Numbered from the stretch's first letter, positions 43,274 to 55,239 are shown. The stretch: DNA of 64,000 nt from Kitasatospora sp. NBC_00458 (GCF_036013975.1 NZ_CP107904.1:1550001-1614000); one strand, 5' to 3'. Program-made: numbers and translations. Notes: generated by a model from the sequence alone, not told the origin.

Positions 43274-45289
43274 TCAGCCCACGTGGACGCGCGGACGCCG
43301 CGAGCGGTCGGGTTCGGCCTCGCGCAGCACCTCGCGGGTGACCGGCGCGACCTCGCCCTGGCCGAACAGGAAGAACCGCAGGAACTGCGCGAAGGGGTTG
43401 CCCTCGGTCCACTCGAAGTAGATGTGCGGCTGCTGCCCGGTCCGGTCCCGGGCGGTGAGCAGCAGGGCGGCCAGCGCGTTGGGCACGCTGGAGCTCTCCA
43501 GGGTGAGCACCCGGTAGCGGTCGTGCAGCACCTCGCCGTGGACGGTCAGGACGGACTCGAACTCCGACGGGTCGCGGATCGTCACCTCGACGAAGACGAG
43601 GTCGTCCTCGGCGGGGATGTCGTTGTCGGTACGGATCTGACGCTTCTTCTCCTGGTACTCCGCGAGGTCCCGGCGGTGCGGCTCGTTGGCGATCAGCCGC
43701 AGCGGCCGGTGGGTGTAGTCGCGGACGAAGCGTTCGGCGGCCTCGTCGAGGACGACGTCGGTGACCCTCAGCTCGAAGGCCCGCTTGAGCCGCGAGAGCA
43801 GTGAGACCAGCACGATCGCGGCGATGAAGCAGGCGCCGATCTTCACGCCGTCCGGCCGCTCGGCGACGTTGAGTGCCGTGGTGTAGACGAAGACCGCCGC
43901 GATCACCGCGAAGCCGATGGTCCAGCCCCGCTGCCGGGCCTTGCGGGCGGCGATGGTGACGGCGATCGCGGCCGAGGAGATCAGCACGAGGACGCCGGTC
44001 GCGTACGCGCCGCCCTGGGCGTCGACGCTGGCGTCGAAGATCCAGGTGACCAGGAAGGCGATCAGGGTCAGCACGATCACCATCGGGCGCACGGCGCGCG
44101 CCCAGTGCGGGGCCATCCCGTAGCGGGGAAGGTAGCGGGGCAGCAGGTTGAGCATGCCGGCCATCGCGGAGGCGCCGGCGAACCAGAGGATGAGGATCGT
44201 GGAGAGGTCGTAGACGGTGCCGAAGGCGCTGCCCAGGTTCTCGTGCGCCAGGTAGGCGAGCGCGCGGCCGTTGGCCTCGCCGCCCGGTTCGAAGGCCGCC
44301 TTCGGGATCAGCAGGGTGGTGATGAAGCTGGTGGTGATCAGGAAGACGCTCATGATCAGTGCCGCCGTGGTGAGCAGCTTGCGCGCGCCGCGGATCCGGC
44401 CGGTGGGGCGTTCCTCGGTGTCGTCCGGGTCGCCCTCGATGTGCGGCATCACGGCGACGCCGGTCTCGAAGCCGGAGAGGCCGAGCGCCAGTTTGGGGAA
44501 GGTGACCAGCGCGACGCCGATCATCGCGACCACGTTGCCGTGCTCGGCGGTGAGCGCGTCCGTCCAGTCGGTCACCAGGTCCGGGGACTCGACCACGTGG
44601 TAGAGGCCGTTGACCACGACGACCACGTTGAGCGCGAGGTAGACCCCGACGAGCACGACGGCCAGCCCGATCGCCTCGCTGAAGCCCTTGAGGAAGACGC
44701 CGCCGAGCAGGGCGACCAGGACCAGCGTCACCACGACCTGCCGACCGGCGAGCGTGCCGGTCAGGTGCGGGTTCTCGACCATGTGGGCGGTGGCGTCGGC
44801 GGCGGACAGCGTGATGGTGATCATGAAGTCGGTGGCCGCGAAGCCGAGCAGGGCGAGGACGAACAGCTTGCCCTGCCAGAACGAGAGCAGCCGCTCCAGC
44901 ATGGCGATCGACCCCTCGCCGTGCGGGCTCTCCCGGGCGACCCGGCGGTAGACCGGCAGTGCGCCGAACAGTGTCACGGCGACCAGTACGATGGTCGCCA
45001 CCGGGGAGAGCAGGCCGGCGGCGAGGGCGGCGATGCCCGGCTGGTAGCCGAGGGTGGAGAAGTAGTCGAGGCCGGTCAGGCACATCACGCGCCACCAGGG
45101 GCGCCCCTGCTCGACGGGGAGCTGGGCGTGCGGTCCCGGGTGCTGCTTGGCCCGGTCGGCGAGGCCCTCCAGCAGCCAGGACCGGAACCGCTGCCGGGCC
45201 GACGGCGGCTCCCCCGGCGTCGGGACCCTTCCCGGCGCGGCGCGACCCGCACCCTGGTCGCCCGCCTCACCCGCACCCGACGAAGCCAC
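43274..45289 (-). CDS. APC-superfamily permease with large C-terminal cytoplasmic domain
   Basis: Protein of 671 aa, GTG start. A cytoplasmic N-terminus (about 75 residues) precedes roughly 12 hydrophobic segments with the APC-like opening '[25 protein letters not shown]' and '[20 protein letters not shown]'. After residue ~490 comes a soluble domain ('[35 protein letters not shown]'). This architecture is common among actinobacterial amino-acid or cation permeases, and a regulatory role for the C-domain is plausible. Substrate unknown; no neighbour suggests one. Confidence 0.8.
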   Translation of the reverse strand: MASSGAGEAGDQGAGRAAPGRVPTPGEPPSARQRFRSWLLEGLADRAKQHPGPHAQLPVEQGRPWWRVMCLTGLDYFSTLGYQPGIAALAAGLLSPVATIVLVAVTLFGALPVYRRVARESPHGEGSIAMLERLLSFWQGKLFVLALLGFAATDFMITITLSAADATAHMVENPHLTGTLAGRQVVVTLVLVALLGGVFLKGFSEAIGLAVVLVGVYLALNVVVVVNGLYHVVESPDLVTDWTDALTAEHGNVVAMIGVALVTFPKLALGLSGFETGVAVMPHIEGDPDDTEERPTGRIRGARKLLTTAALIMSVFLITTSFITTLLIPKAAFEPGGEANGRALAYLAHENLGSAFGTVYDLSTILILWFAGASAMAGMLNLLPRYLPRYGMAPHWARAVRPMVIVLTLIAFLVTWIFDASVDAQGGAYATGVLVLISSAAIAVTIAARKARQRGWTIGFAVIAAVFVYTTALNVAERPDGVKIGACFIAAIVLVSLLSRLKRAFELRVTDVVLDEAAERFVRDYTHRPLRLIANEPHRRDLAEYQEKKRQIRTDNDIPAEDDLVFVEVTIRDPSEFESVLTVHGEVLHDRYRVLTLESSSVPNALAALLLTARDRTGQQPHIYFEWTEGNPFAQFLRFFLFGQGEVAPVTREVLREAEPDRSRRPRVHVG

Positions 45290-45426
45290 CCTGCACCCCT
45301 GTCCACGTCCCCGAAGTCGCGTGCCGCCGGGCCGACGGCCAGGCGCAGGCTATGCGACCGGGGCCGCCACCTGCGGGAACGTCTCCGGCGGAGTCCCCTC
45401 GTCGGGTCAGTCCCGGACAGCCGACG

Positions 45427-45487
45427 GCCCCGCCCGCCCCGTCCGCCCCGGAACCGGGTGGTCCGGGGCGGACGGGGCGGGCGGGGC
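45427..45487 (-). terminator. Very strong terminator downstream of copA
   Basis: Perfect hairpin with 26-bp arms (45427-45452 and 45462-45487) and a 9-nt loop, 36 bp beyond the copA stop on the minus strand. It should insulate the copper operon from the permease gene downstream. Confidence 0.85.
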
Positions 45488-45522
45488 GGGCGGGGCCGTG
45501 GGGTCCGCGTGAGCGGGCCGGG

Positions 45523-47847
<2,325 letters not shown>

Positions 47848-47952
47848 CTGGGCTCTCCTCGTGGTCGTCGAGCGGAGTGGTGGGGCGCTGCGCGGAGCGG
47901 GTGGTGGAGGCGGTGCGGCCGGGTGGGCCGGGTGGGCCGGGTCGGGGCCGGG

Positions 47953-47967
47953 TACCCCCTGGGGGTA
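47953..47967 (-). promoter_or_regulatory. CsoR-type box upstream of copA
   Basis: TACCCCCTGGGGGTA, perfect palindrome around a central T, matching the TACCC-GGGTA pattern of copper-sensing CsoR operators. It lies between the chaperone gene and copA, giving copA its own copper control. Confidence 0.75.
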
Positions 47968-48001
47968 GTACCCGAGCCCCGGCGGCGGGCGGGCGCGGAG
48001 G

Positions 48002-48301
48002 TCAGGCCCGGCCGGTCAGCTCGTAGCCCGCGTCGTCGACGGCGGCGCGCAGGGCCTCCTCGTCGAGCGCGGCCCCGGCCGAGACCGTCACCCGGCCGGC
48101 CGCGACGTCGACGCGGACGGCGGTGACGCCGGGCAGCGCGGAGACCGCCTTGCCGACCGCCTGCTCGCAGTGGCCGCAGGTCATCCCGGCGACGGCGTAG
48201 ACGGTGGTGGCGGGCGCCTCCTCGATCGCTGCGGTGGCGGTGGCACTACCAGCGGTGGTGGCGGTGGCGGTCGAGCAGGTGCCTTCGGTGGAGCAGCACA
48301 C
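48002..48301 (-). CDS. copZ: Heavy-metal-associated copper chaperone (CopZ-like)
   Basis: Protein of 99 aa, GTG start with GGAGG 6 nt upstream. The HMA domain spans about 35-99 with the metal motif GMTCGHC and '[35 protein letters not shown]'. The first 30 residues are an unusual Cys/Thr/Ala-rich extension beginning MCCSTEGTC, adding three Cys that might bind further Cu(I). It should deliver copper to the ATPase encoded downstream. Confidence 0.93.
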   Translation of the reverse strand: MCCSTEGTCSTATATTAGSATATAAIEEAPATTVYAVAGMTCGHCEQAVGKAVSALPGVTAVRVDVAAGRVTVSAGAALDEEALRAAVDDAGYELTGRA

Positions 48302-48323
48302 GGGGTTCCTCCGGTGGTGGTGG

Positions 48324-48354
48324 GCCGCCGATACCAGGTGGGGGTATCGGCGGC
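48324..48354 (-). promoter_or_regulatory. Long CsoR-type dyad at the chaperone start
   Basis: GCCGCCGATACC-N7-GGTATCGGCGGC, a perfect 12-bp dyad centred about 38 bp before the copZ start. The inner GATACC/GGTATC matches CsoR half-sites; the outer arms could also form an mRNA hairpin close to the ribosome site. Confidence 0.7.
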
Positions 48355-48366
48355 GGTGATTCCTTT

Positions 48367-48383
48367 ATACCCCTAGGGGGTAT
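48367..48383 (-). promoter_or_regulatory. CsoR box 2 upstream of copZ
   Basis: ATACCCCTAGGGGGTAT, perfect arms ATACCCC/GGGGTAT around TAG; the classic streptomycete CsoR operator pattern. It probably overlaps the copZ promoter. Confidence 0.8.
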
Positions 48384-48755
48384 GCATCGCAAGCCTTCGC
48401 CCCCTTGCTTCAATACCCCTCAGGGGTATCCAGTGCAGGCACTCCAGGGGTCTGAGGCCCGCCCGGCCCCCGCCCGCCGGGCCGCCGGACCGCCGGGAGC
48501 CGGGATCCCGGGCGCACACGCGGCCCCGGACCGGCCCGCACAAGCCCGCACGCGCCCGCACAACGCAGGGATCCCGCCCGATCGCGTGGATCGGACGGGA
48601 TCGCGGGACCGTTCGCGGTCGGGACTCGTGAACCGTCGCCCCCCGCACCCGCGGGGAGCACTCCTGTGGACGTCGAGCCGCCGGAGCGCGGTCGGCCCGG
48701 GTGATGTGCGCGGGGGTCGGCCCCGCCCGCGACACCACCGCGGACTCCACCGCCG
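48384..48755. other. Gap upstream of the copper operon
   Basis: Apart from a third CsoR box (48413-48429, listed separately) this 372-bp stretch has no gene I can support. It ends at the convergent-facing stop of the membrane hydrolase gene. Confidence 0.5.
48413..48429 (-). promoter_or_regulatory. CsoR box 3 upstream of copZ
   Basis: ATACCCC-TCA-GGGGTAT, perfect 7-bp arms, centred 46 bp from box 2. Repeated operators imply cooperative CsoR binding; csoR itself is not in the window. Confidence 0.75.
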
Positions 48756-49550
48756 TCAGCCGAAGTACCCCAGCGCGCCGACCGCGCAGAGGCCGCCCGC
48801 ACCCATGAAGACCGGCATCAGCACCTTCAGCTCCACCCAGCTGCCGGCCCGGAAGCGCATCCCCTTCGGCGGGCCCAGCGGGTACCAGCGCCTGCGGCCT
48901 ATCGGTATCGGCCAGAGCACCGGGCAGCCCGACACGGTCAGCGCGTCGCCCAGGCAGTGCACCAGCGCGCCGAGGGTGATCGGCAGGCCGATCCACAGGT
49001 ACTCCTGGCCGGGCTGGTCGAACAGCCAGAGCGAGCCGTTGCCCGGCTTGTCCAGGACGTACGTCAGCATCCACGCGCTGGTCGCGCCGAGCAGCCAGAC
49101 CAGGACGTCGCTGGAGACCCGGGCGTGCCGCCACAGCAGCCCCTCGATCGCCAGCACCATGTGGACGAAGAGCACCCCCAGCACGCCCCACCGTCCGCCG
49201 TACACGGTGACGGCGGACGCGCCCGCCCCGCACAGCACCGCCCAGACCCACGTGTGGGTGAGCGTCCGGTGACCGCCCGATCGGCGCGGGTCGTGCTTGC
49301 TGCGGGTCGCCTTGTAGACGGCGTACGAGAGCTTGTCGATCACCTCGCAGAGGATCCGCGACACCGGGCCGAACGCCCGGGATATGGTCGCTGCCTTGTG
49401 GTCGAGGTCAGGCGCCAGTGCGGCGCCCGCGCAGATCAGCGCGCCCGCCAGCAGCACCGGCCACGGCATCGGCTCGCCGAGCCCCGCCGCGATCGCCCCT
49501 GCGCCCAACCACGCCGCCGCGCCCGACAGCGAATGCGCCGGTCCCATCAT
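48756..49550 (-). CDS. Membrane-bound metal-dependent hydrolase (YdjM/DUF457-like)
   Basis: Protein of 264 aa beginning 'MMGPAHSLSGAAAWLGAGAIAAG'; conserved metal-binding residues are H6, 'APDLDHKAATISR' and 'GGHRTLTHTWVWA', typical of the family. Five or six hydrophobic segments follow. The ATG at 49550 has GGGAG about 9 nt upstream. TAAGCT on the minus strand (49624-49619) is a likely -10 box. Biochemical role unknown. Confidence 0.85.
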   Translation of the reverse strand: MMGPAHSLSGAAAWLGAGAIAAGLGEPMPWPVLLAGALICAGAALAPDLDHKAATISRAFGPVSRILCEVIDKLSYAVYKATRSKHDPRRSGGHRTLTHTWVWAVLCGAGASAVTVYGGRWGVLGVLFVHMVLAIEGLLWRHARVSSDVLVWLLGATSAWMLTYVLDKPGNGSLWLFDQPGQEYLWIGLPITLGALVHCLGDALTVSGCPVLWPIPIGRRRWYPLGPPKGMRFRAGSWVELKVLMPVFMGAGGLCAVGALGYFG

Positions 49551-49857
49551 GTCCTGGCTCCCGCCCTCGTTCCGAACCGCCCGTCGCGAGGGCTTCGCGA
49601 GGGCTTGACGGGGCGGCAGCTTAGTCGCCCATGATCGAAACCACCCGGTCGCGCGGACCCCGCCGGCCCGCCCGCGGGTCCGCACGACGGGGACCGGACC
49701 TCCGGACGAAGGACCGTGACGGACCGTCACCGGACACCGCCGCCCCCCGCGCCCGGGCGGGTCGCGGGAGGAGGAGGCGGCGGTACGGGGCGGCGGGGTC
49801 GGGCCGCCCCGCCCTCCACGGCCGGATCGCACCCGCACCGCACGGGACCGCCCGGCG
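49551..49857. other. 307-bp gap between two minus-strand membrane-protein genes
   Basis: It holds the promoter of the hydrolase gene (TAAGCT, minus strand, 49624-49619) and the repeat CGCGAGGGCTT twice near 49586-49607. The rest is GC-rich low-complexity DNA with no gene. Confidence 0.5.
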
Positions 49858-51297
49858 TCAGCCGAGGGCCGGAGGCCCGGACGACGGCCCGGACGACGGC
49901 TCGGACGACGGCTCGGGCGGCCGCCCGGGCGACGGCTCGGACGGCGGCCCGGCTGCGGCCCTCGCCGCCGAGCGCCCGTCCGTCGGCACCGGCACCGGCA
50001 CCGGCACCGCAGTGACGCCCGGCATCCCCGGCACGCCCGGCGCCCCGTCCGCCGCACCGCGCCAGCGCGGCCGGGTGAGGGTGGTGGCCGCGCGCAGCAG
50101 CCACTCCACCGGTCCGTACGGATGGCGGGCCAGCCACCGGCGGCAGAACACCGCCTGGGCCGCGAACAGCACGACGCCGATCAGTGCGACGCCCGGCGGC
50201 GGGACCCTGCCGACCAGCCCGGCACCGACACCCGTGAACACCAGGACGCAGACCAGCGACTGGGTCAGGTAGTTGGTCAGGGTCATCCGCCCGGCCGGTG
50301 CCAGCACCGCGACCATCCGCCGGCCGAACCGGCCCCGGGCGGTCCGCAGCACGGTCGCCGCGTAGGCGGCGGCCAGCAGCGGCGCGGTGACCACGTCCAC
50401 CCCGAGTGCGAACACCTGGGCGGAGGCGCCGGGGTGCCGCAGCGCCGAGTACGTGTACACCGCCGCGCCGAGCAGCCCGACCGGGAAGCCCCAGGCCTGG
50501 ATCCGGCGCAGCGTCCGGTCGTGCCGGCCGAGGTCGGCCAGGGCCCGGTGCCGGCCGGCGGCGAGCCCGAGCAGGAAGGCCGCGAGCGCCGCCGGGGCCT
50601 GGAAGAAGGCCAGCAGGAAGACCACGTCCGGCAGTTGGTCGAGGTGGGCCCCGATCACCGGGCCGAGCCCGCCGCGCAGCGCCTCGGTGGCCCGCTGCGC
50701 GTCGGCCGCGGCCGCGGCCGCGGCCCGGTCGCCCCCGTCGGCGCCCCGCAGCGCCAGCGCGAGCAACCCGTACGCGGCCGAGGTGACGGTGAACAGGACG
50801 ACCGCCGTGCGCACGGCGGTCGCCGGCCGGATCCGGCGCAGGGCGAGCAGGACCAGCCCGAGCACGGCGTACGTGGTGAGGATGTCCCCGGGGAACAGCA
50901 CCACCGCGTGCAGCACCCCGAGGGCGAACAGCCCGGCCAGTCGCCGCAGGAAGCGCGGGGTGAAGCGGGCGCCGTGCCGTTCGGCGGAGTCGAGCTGGAG
51001 GGTGAAGCTGTAGCCGAAGAGGAACGAGAACAGCAGGAAGAACTTGGCCTCGAACAGCAGCGCCACCAGCAGCCGGACGCCGGTGTCGAGCGGCGAGCCG
51101 AACCCCGGCTCGTCCACGCCGGTGCCGTGGTAGGCGGAGGCGAGGTAGGTGATGTTGACGGTCAGGATGCCGAACAGCGCGAACCCGCGCAGCGCGTCGA
51201 CGTCGGCCAGCCTGGCCGGTCCGTTCCGGCCCCCGGTCCCGGCCCCGCCCTCCCCCTGCACCGCGCGGCCGACGGTCTCACCCCTGTGGTCGCCCAT
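49858..51297 (-). CDS. DUF418 family membrane protein
   Basis: Protein of 479 aa; ATG 51297 has GGAGGGG 4 nt upstream. It starts with a Gly-rich cytoplasmic tail, then 'RLADVDALRGFALFGILTVNIT', the family's first segment, and about ten hydrophobic segments, ending in the DUF418 region ('AGRMTLTNYLTQSLVCVLVFTG', 'GPVEWLLRAATTL'). The last ~55 residues are a Pro/Ser/Glu/Gly repeat tail (PSEPSPGRPPEPSSEPSS-like) coded by 12-bp DNA repeats. Function unknown; related to acyltransferase-like membrane proteins. Confidence 0.87.
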   Translation of the reverse strand: MGDHRGETVGRAVQGEGGAGTGGRNGPARLADVDALRGFALFGILTVNITYLASAYHGTGVDEPGFGSPLDTGVRLLVALLFEAKFFLLFSFLFGYSFTLQLDSAERHGARFTPRFLRRLAGLFALGVLHAVVLFPGDILTTYAVLGLVLLALRRIRPATAVRTAVVLFTVTSAAYGLLALALRGADGGDRAAAAAAADAQRATEALRGGLGPVIGAHLDQLPDVVFLLAFFQAPAALAAFLLGLAAGRHRALADLGRHDRTLRRIQAWGFPVGLLGAAVYTYSALRHPGASAQVFALGVDVVTAPLLAAAYAATVLRTARGRFGRRMVAVLAPAGRMTLTNYLTQSLVCVLVFTGVGAGLVGRVPPPGVALIGVVLFAAQAVFCRRWLARHPYGPVEWLLRAATTLTRPRWRGAADGAPGVPGMPGVTAVPVPVPVPTDGRSAARAAAGPPSEPSPGRPPEPSSEPSSGPSSGPPALG

Positions 51298-51309
51298 GGA
51301 TCCCCTCCA

Positions 51310-51338
51310 GAAACTATCGCATTGGAAACTCTCGTTTC
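51310..51338. promoter_or_regulatory. GAAAC-type operator between DUF418 and GNAT genes
   Basis: GAAACTATCG (51310-51319) and GAAACTCTCG (51325-51334) are direct repeats with a 15-bp period, and the second forms the dyad GAAAC-TCTC-GTTTC (51325-51338). The pattern is like TetR-family operators. On the plus strand TATGAT (51353-51358) would be the -10 box of the GNAT gene. No TetR gene is adjacent. Confidence 0.55.
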
Positions 51339-51400
51339 GAGCATGAACGTTATATGATTGATCGCGCAAGCTCGACCGGCTCGACGAGAGGGGCGCCGCG

Positions 51401-52081
51401 ATGACGCCGAACGACAGGAATCCGGCAGAGGGCGGCCGACCCGCGGTGCTGCGCGCCGTCCCGGTCGGCAGCGAACGGCGGGTGGCGGCGCTCTACTGGG
51501 AGGCCTTCGGCCGCAAACTCGGCCCGGCCCTCAACCCGCCCGAGGCCGGACGCGCCTTCATCGCCGAACACCTCCACCACGACCGCGGCATCGTCGCCGT
51601 CCACGGCGGGCGGGTCGTCGGCGTGGCCGGGTACCAGCTCGGCGGACACGGGCTGACCGGCGGCGACGCCGGCGACGTCCTCGCCGCGTACGGGCTCTTC
51701 CGCAGCCTCCCCAGGCTCGCCGTCCTCGCCCTGTTCGAGCGCACCCCGGAACCGGGCGAGCTCGTCATGGACGGCATCGCGGTGGACGCGGCGCAGCGCG
51801 GCCTCGGCATCGGCGGCCTGCTCCTCGCCGAGGTCGCCGCCGTCGCCGCCGAAGCCGGCTGCCGGCGCGTCCGGCTCGACGTCATCGACGTCAACCCGCG
51901 CGCCCGCGCCCTCTACGAACGACAGGGCTTCACCGCCGCCCGGACCGAGCGGACGCCCTACCTGCGCACGCTGCTCGGCTTCGGTGCCGTCACCACGATG
52001 TACCGCCCGGTCACGGCGGCCGACGCGAGCCGCGCGGGCACTACCGGCGGCGCGGGCACTACCGGCGGCGCGGGCGGCTGA
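51401..52081 (+). CDS. GNAT-family N-acetyltransferase
   Basis: Protein of 226 aa with acetyl-CoA motif 'IAVDAAQRGLGIGGLLLAEVAAVAAEAGC' and 'VNPRARALYERQGFTAARTER'. The start has GAGAGGGG about 8 nt upstream. The end is a short repeat (GTTGGAGTTGGAGG) coded by a 15-bp DNA repeat that continues into the gap. Substrate unknown. Confidence 0.9.
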   Translation: MTPNDRNPAEGGRPAVLRAVPVGSERRVAALYWEAFGRKLGPALNPPEAGRAFIAEHLHHDRGIVAVHGGRVVGVAGYQLGGHGLTGGDAGDVLAAYGLFRSLPRLAVLALFERTPEPGELVMDGIAVDAAQRGLGIGGLLLAEVAAVAAEAGCRRVRLDVIDVNPRARALYERQGFTAARTERTPYLRTLLGFGAVTTMYRPVTAADASRAGTTGGAGTTGGAGG

Positions 52082-52466
52082 CCCGAGGCGCTGGACACGA
52101 CGAAGACGCGCAACCCGCCCACGACGAACCACCCGACCACCACCACCGACCCGGGCGGCGCGGGCGCTACCGGCGGCCGGCGCGGGGGCGAGCACGGGGG
52201 CGGGGTCCCGGCGCAAGGGTTCGGGGCCCGCCAGGAGCCGCCCCGACCGGGGTGGCTCCGACGGGCCCCGCCGGGGGCGGGCCCGTGGGCGGTCGAGGGG
52301 AACCACGGTCCCCGCCGAGGAGGCGGGCCGGACCCCGGTCCCGGGCCGGAATCGGCACCCGGTCCCAGCTCCGCACCACATGCCGATGGGAGGATGGCGC
52401 CGACGACGACGGTCGCCACGCCCCGGGACGGCCCGCAAGGCGCCGACCGAGGGAAGGCCCCACCCC
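52082..52466. other. 385-bp gap with GC-rich repeats
   Basis: The GCGGGC(A/G)CTACCGGCGG repeat of the preceding gene's 3' end recurs once near 52158-52175. No gene is supported. The promoter of the histidine kinase gene must lie here but no clear box is visible. Confidence 0.45.
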
Positions 52467-53714
52467 ATGGCGACACACCGACCGCCCGCCCGGCTCCCGC
52501 GGAGCGCCGACGACCCGCTCTGGACGCGCAACGACGCGCTGATCGCCACCGGGGCGACCGCGATGGACCTGTTCGGCTACGGGCTCGGCGCCGCCGAGGG
52601 CCTGCCGGTCACCTCGCTCGGGCTGTTCCTCGCCGCCCTCGCGGGCCTGCCCCTGCTCGCCCACCGCCGCCATCCGCCGGCCGTCCTGGCGGCCGTCCTG
52701 GCCGTGAGCCTGGTGCAGAGCCTGACCGCACCGATGGCGCACCACTTCAACACCACGATCGCGGTGGCCCTGTTCCTGGCCACCCGGACCGGACGCGCCG
52801 CCGTGATCGTGCCCGGCGCCCTGACGGCGGTCGTCGTCCCGCTGGTCGGCCAGGGCCGGATCCTGCCACCGCCGGCCGCGGACCTCGGCGGCGTCTCGTT
52901 CGCGGTCGCCCTGGTGGTCGGCTCGGCCCTCGCCGCCAGTCGCTGGCAGCGTGAGATGGCGATCAAGCGCACGCTGCTGGCCGACCGGGCGGTGGCCGAC
53001 GAACGCCGGCGCATCGCACGGGAGTTGCACGACATCGTGGCCCACCACATCACCACCATGCAGCTGATGGCCGGCGGTGCCCGGGCCAACCTCGACCGCG
53101 ACACCGAGGTGGTGCGGGAGGCGCTGGTCTCGCTGGAGGGGTCCGGGCGGATGGCGCTGCGCGAGATGCGCCAGCTGCTCGACGTGCTGCGGGCCGGCGA
53201 CGAGCCAGAGGAGTCCCCCGCCGCCCCCCAGCCGGGCGTCGGCGATCTGCGGCGCCTCGTCGAGGAGTCGGAACGCGCGGGGCTGCCCACCGAGCTGACC
53301 GTGCACGGCGAGGAGCGTCCGCTGCCGCCGAGCGTGGGGCTGACGGTGTACCGGATCGTGCAGGAGGCGCTCACCAACACCCGCAAGCACGCCGGTCCGA
53401 CCCGGGCGCGCGTCCGGCTGACCTACCGGGCCGACGAGATCGCCGTCGAGGTGCAGGACGACGGCGCCGGGGTCCCGGTCGGTGTCGGGGCCGCGGGCGG
53501 CGCCGGGGTCCTGGTCGGCGCCGGAGGCCCCGCGGGGGCGAAGGCACCGGCGGGGGCCCGTGGGCACCGGGGAGGTTACGGCCTCACCGGCATGCGCGAA
53601 CGCGTCGCCCTGCACGGCGGCAGCCTGACGGTCGGGGGTCTCGACGGCGGCGGGTTCCAGGTGGCGGCGGGCCTGCCGCTCCCGCCCTCGTCCGCGGGCG
53701 GGCCGTCCGCCTGA
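52467..53714 (+). CDS. Sensor histidine kinase, HisKA_3 type (NarL-system), orphan
   Basis: Protein of 415 aa with about four to five hydrophobic segments (residues 25-160), the dimerisation/phosphoacceptor helix 'ERRRIARELHDIVAHH' (phosphorylated His188), 'IVQEALTNTRKHAGPTRARV' (N box) and 'GGYGLTGMRERVALHGGSL' (G2 box). Between the G1 region ('VQDDGAGVPVG') and the G2 box there is a Gly/Ala/Pro insert of about 30 residues coded by repetitive DNA. No response-regulator gene is adjacent, which is unusual for this type. Confidence 0.9.
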   Translation: MATHRPPARLPRSADDPLWTRNDALIATGATAMDLFGYGLGAAEGLPVTSLGLFLAALAGLPLLAHRRHPPAVLAAVLAVSLVQSLTAPMAHHFNTTIAVALFLATRTGRAAVIVPGALTAVVVPLVGQGRILPPPAADLGGVSFAVALVVGSALAASRWQREMAIKRTLLADRAVADERRRIARELHDIVAHHITTMQLMAGGARANLDRDTEVVREALVSLEGSGRMALREMRQLLDVLRAGDEPEESPAAPQPGVGDLRRLVEESERAGLPTELTVHGEERPLPPSVGLTVYRIVQEALTNTRKHAGPTRARVRLTYRADEIAVEVQDDGAGVPVGVGAAGGAGVLVGAGGPAGAKAPAGARGHRGGYGLTGMRERVALHGGSLTVGGLDGGGFQVAAGLPLPPSSAGGPSA

Positions 53715-53937
53715 GGTGTCCCGGGCCCGGGGTGCCCCCGGTCCCGGGATCGCGGCCCCGCGTACCGGGGCCGCTGTCGGGGCCAGCCGGGCGATCCAGC
53801 CACCGCCGGGCCGGACGGCGCGCCCGGTGGTGACCGCAGCGGCGGGCCCGCCGCGGAACCGGCCTCGGCCCGGTGCGGCCCGAGCCGCACCGGGCCGAGC
53901 CGCACCGGGCCGGGCCACGCCGGGCCGGGCCTCCGAC

Positions 53938-55239
53938 TCAGCGGCAGAGGGCCGAGTCCACCAGCGCCTCCACGTGCTCGTCGATCTCGCGCGTCGGAAG
54001 GACGGTCACCGCGATGCTGACGGCCCGGCCGTCGTCCGTGACGCCGCCGCCGGTCCGGTAGCCGGGGATCGTGCCGCCGTGGCCCCAGGCGAGGCCGCCG
54101 CAGGACAGCGGCGTGCTCGTCAGACCGAGCCCGTAGCCGATGCCGGGGCCGATCTCGGGGGCGGGCACGGTGGTGCGCATCTCCGCCAGTTGCGCGGGGG
54201 CGAGGACCCGGCCGCCGAGCAGCGCGGTGAAGAACCGGTTGAGGTCGCCGGTGGTGGAGACCATCGCGCCCGCGGCCCAGCCCCAGGAGGGGTCCAGCTC
54301 GGTGTAGTCGCGCAGCGGCCCGCCCTCCGTCGCCCGGGCGTAGCCCTTGGGGTGGGGCTCGCGGATGGTCCGGTCGCCCGGGACGGGGAAGTAGGTGTGC
54401 CGCAGCCCGATCCGTTCGACGACGCGCCGGTTGATCTCCTCGCCGACCGGCCGGCCGGTGACCTTCTGGATGATCAGGCCCGCGAGCAGGTAGTTGGTGT
54501 TGTTGTACTCCCACTTGGTGCCCGGCGCGAAGTGCGCCTTCCCGGCGAGCGCCCGGTCGAGCAGGTCGCGGGGCTCGACGTAGCGGTCCTTGTCGCCGAG
54601 GGCGGCCTCGCGGTCCACGTACTCGGGGAGGCCGCTGGTGTGCTGGAGCAGCTGGCGGACGGTGATGTTCCGCCCGTCGATGCCGTCGCCGCGCACCAGG
54701 CCCGGCAGGTAGGTGTCGACGGGCGCGTCCAGCGCCACCTTGCCCTCGCCGACCAGCTGGAGCACCACCACGGCGGTGAAGGTCTTGGTGTTGCTGCCTA
54801 TCCGCACCTGCCCGTCGACGGGGACCTTGGCCCTGGTGGCGAGGTCGCCGACCCCGGCGGTGTGGTTGCGGGTGCGGCCGTCGCGGCCCTTGACCGCGGC
54901 GAGCACGCCGGGCACGCCGTCCTCGCGCACCAGTCGCTCCAGGCGCTGCTGGACGGTGTCCGGCCGGGCGGCGGCCGAGACGTCCGCCGACGGGGCGGCG
55001 GACTCGGCGGTGACGGTCTCCTCGGCGGCGGATCCGGCGGTGGGCCCCGTGGTGGGCCCCGCGGTGGCGGTCGCCGACGGCGCGCCGTCGGGCCGGGTGC
55101 TCGCGTTCGCCGGCGGGACCAGCACACCCGCCGCCACGGCGACGGCGGCCACGACGACCGCCGCCGCGAGGGTCCTGCGATGAGGACTGCCCGGACGGCG
55201 CCGGGGCGAAGCGGACGGGTGCGCTGCGTACTCGTTCAC
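53938..55239 (-). CDS. Exported serine hydrolase, beta-lactamase / DD-peptidase family
   Basis: Protein of 433 aa. GTG 55239 has GGAG about 9 nt upstream and gives a signal anchor (residues 22-45: HRRTLAAAVVVAAVAV). After a Thr/Ala/Ser linker comes the catalytic domain with GSNTK (SxxK), 'WEYNNTNYLLAG' (YxN) and 'GHGGTIPGYRTGG'. Its family resemblance to the protein at 6.7 kb is clear ('QLLQHTSGL', 'NTNY'). Probably trims peptidoglycan or small peptides outside the membrane. Minus-strand gene with no operon partner. Confidence 0.9.
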   Translation of the reverse strand: MNEYAAHPSASPRRRPGSPHRRTLAAAVVVAAVAVAAGVLVPPANASTRPDGAPSATATAGPTTGPTAGSAAEETVTAESAAPSADVSAAARPDTVQQRLERLVREDGVPGVLAAVKGRDGRTRNHTAGVGDLATRAKVPVDGQVRIGSNTKTFTAVVVLQLVGEGKVALDAPVDTYLPGLVRGDGIDGRNITVRQLLQHTSGLPEYVDREAALGDKDRYVEPRDLLDRALAGKAHFAPGTKWEYNNTNYLLAGLIIQKVTGRPVGEEINRRVVERIGLRHTYFPVPGDRTIREPHPKGYARATEGGPLRDYTELDPSWGWAAGAMVSTTGDLNRFFTALLGGRVLAPAQLAEMRTTVPAPEIGPGIGYGLGLTSTPLSCGGLAWGHGGTIPGYRTGGGVTDDGRAVSIAVTVLPTREIDEHVEALVDSALCR

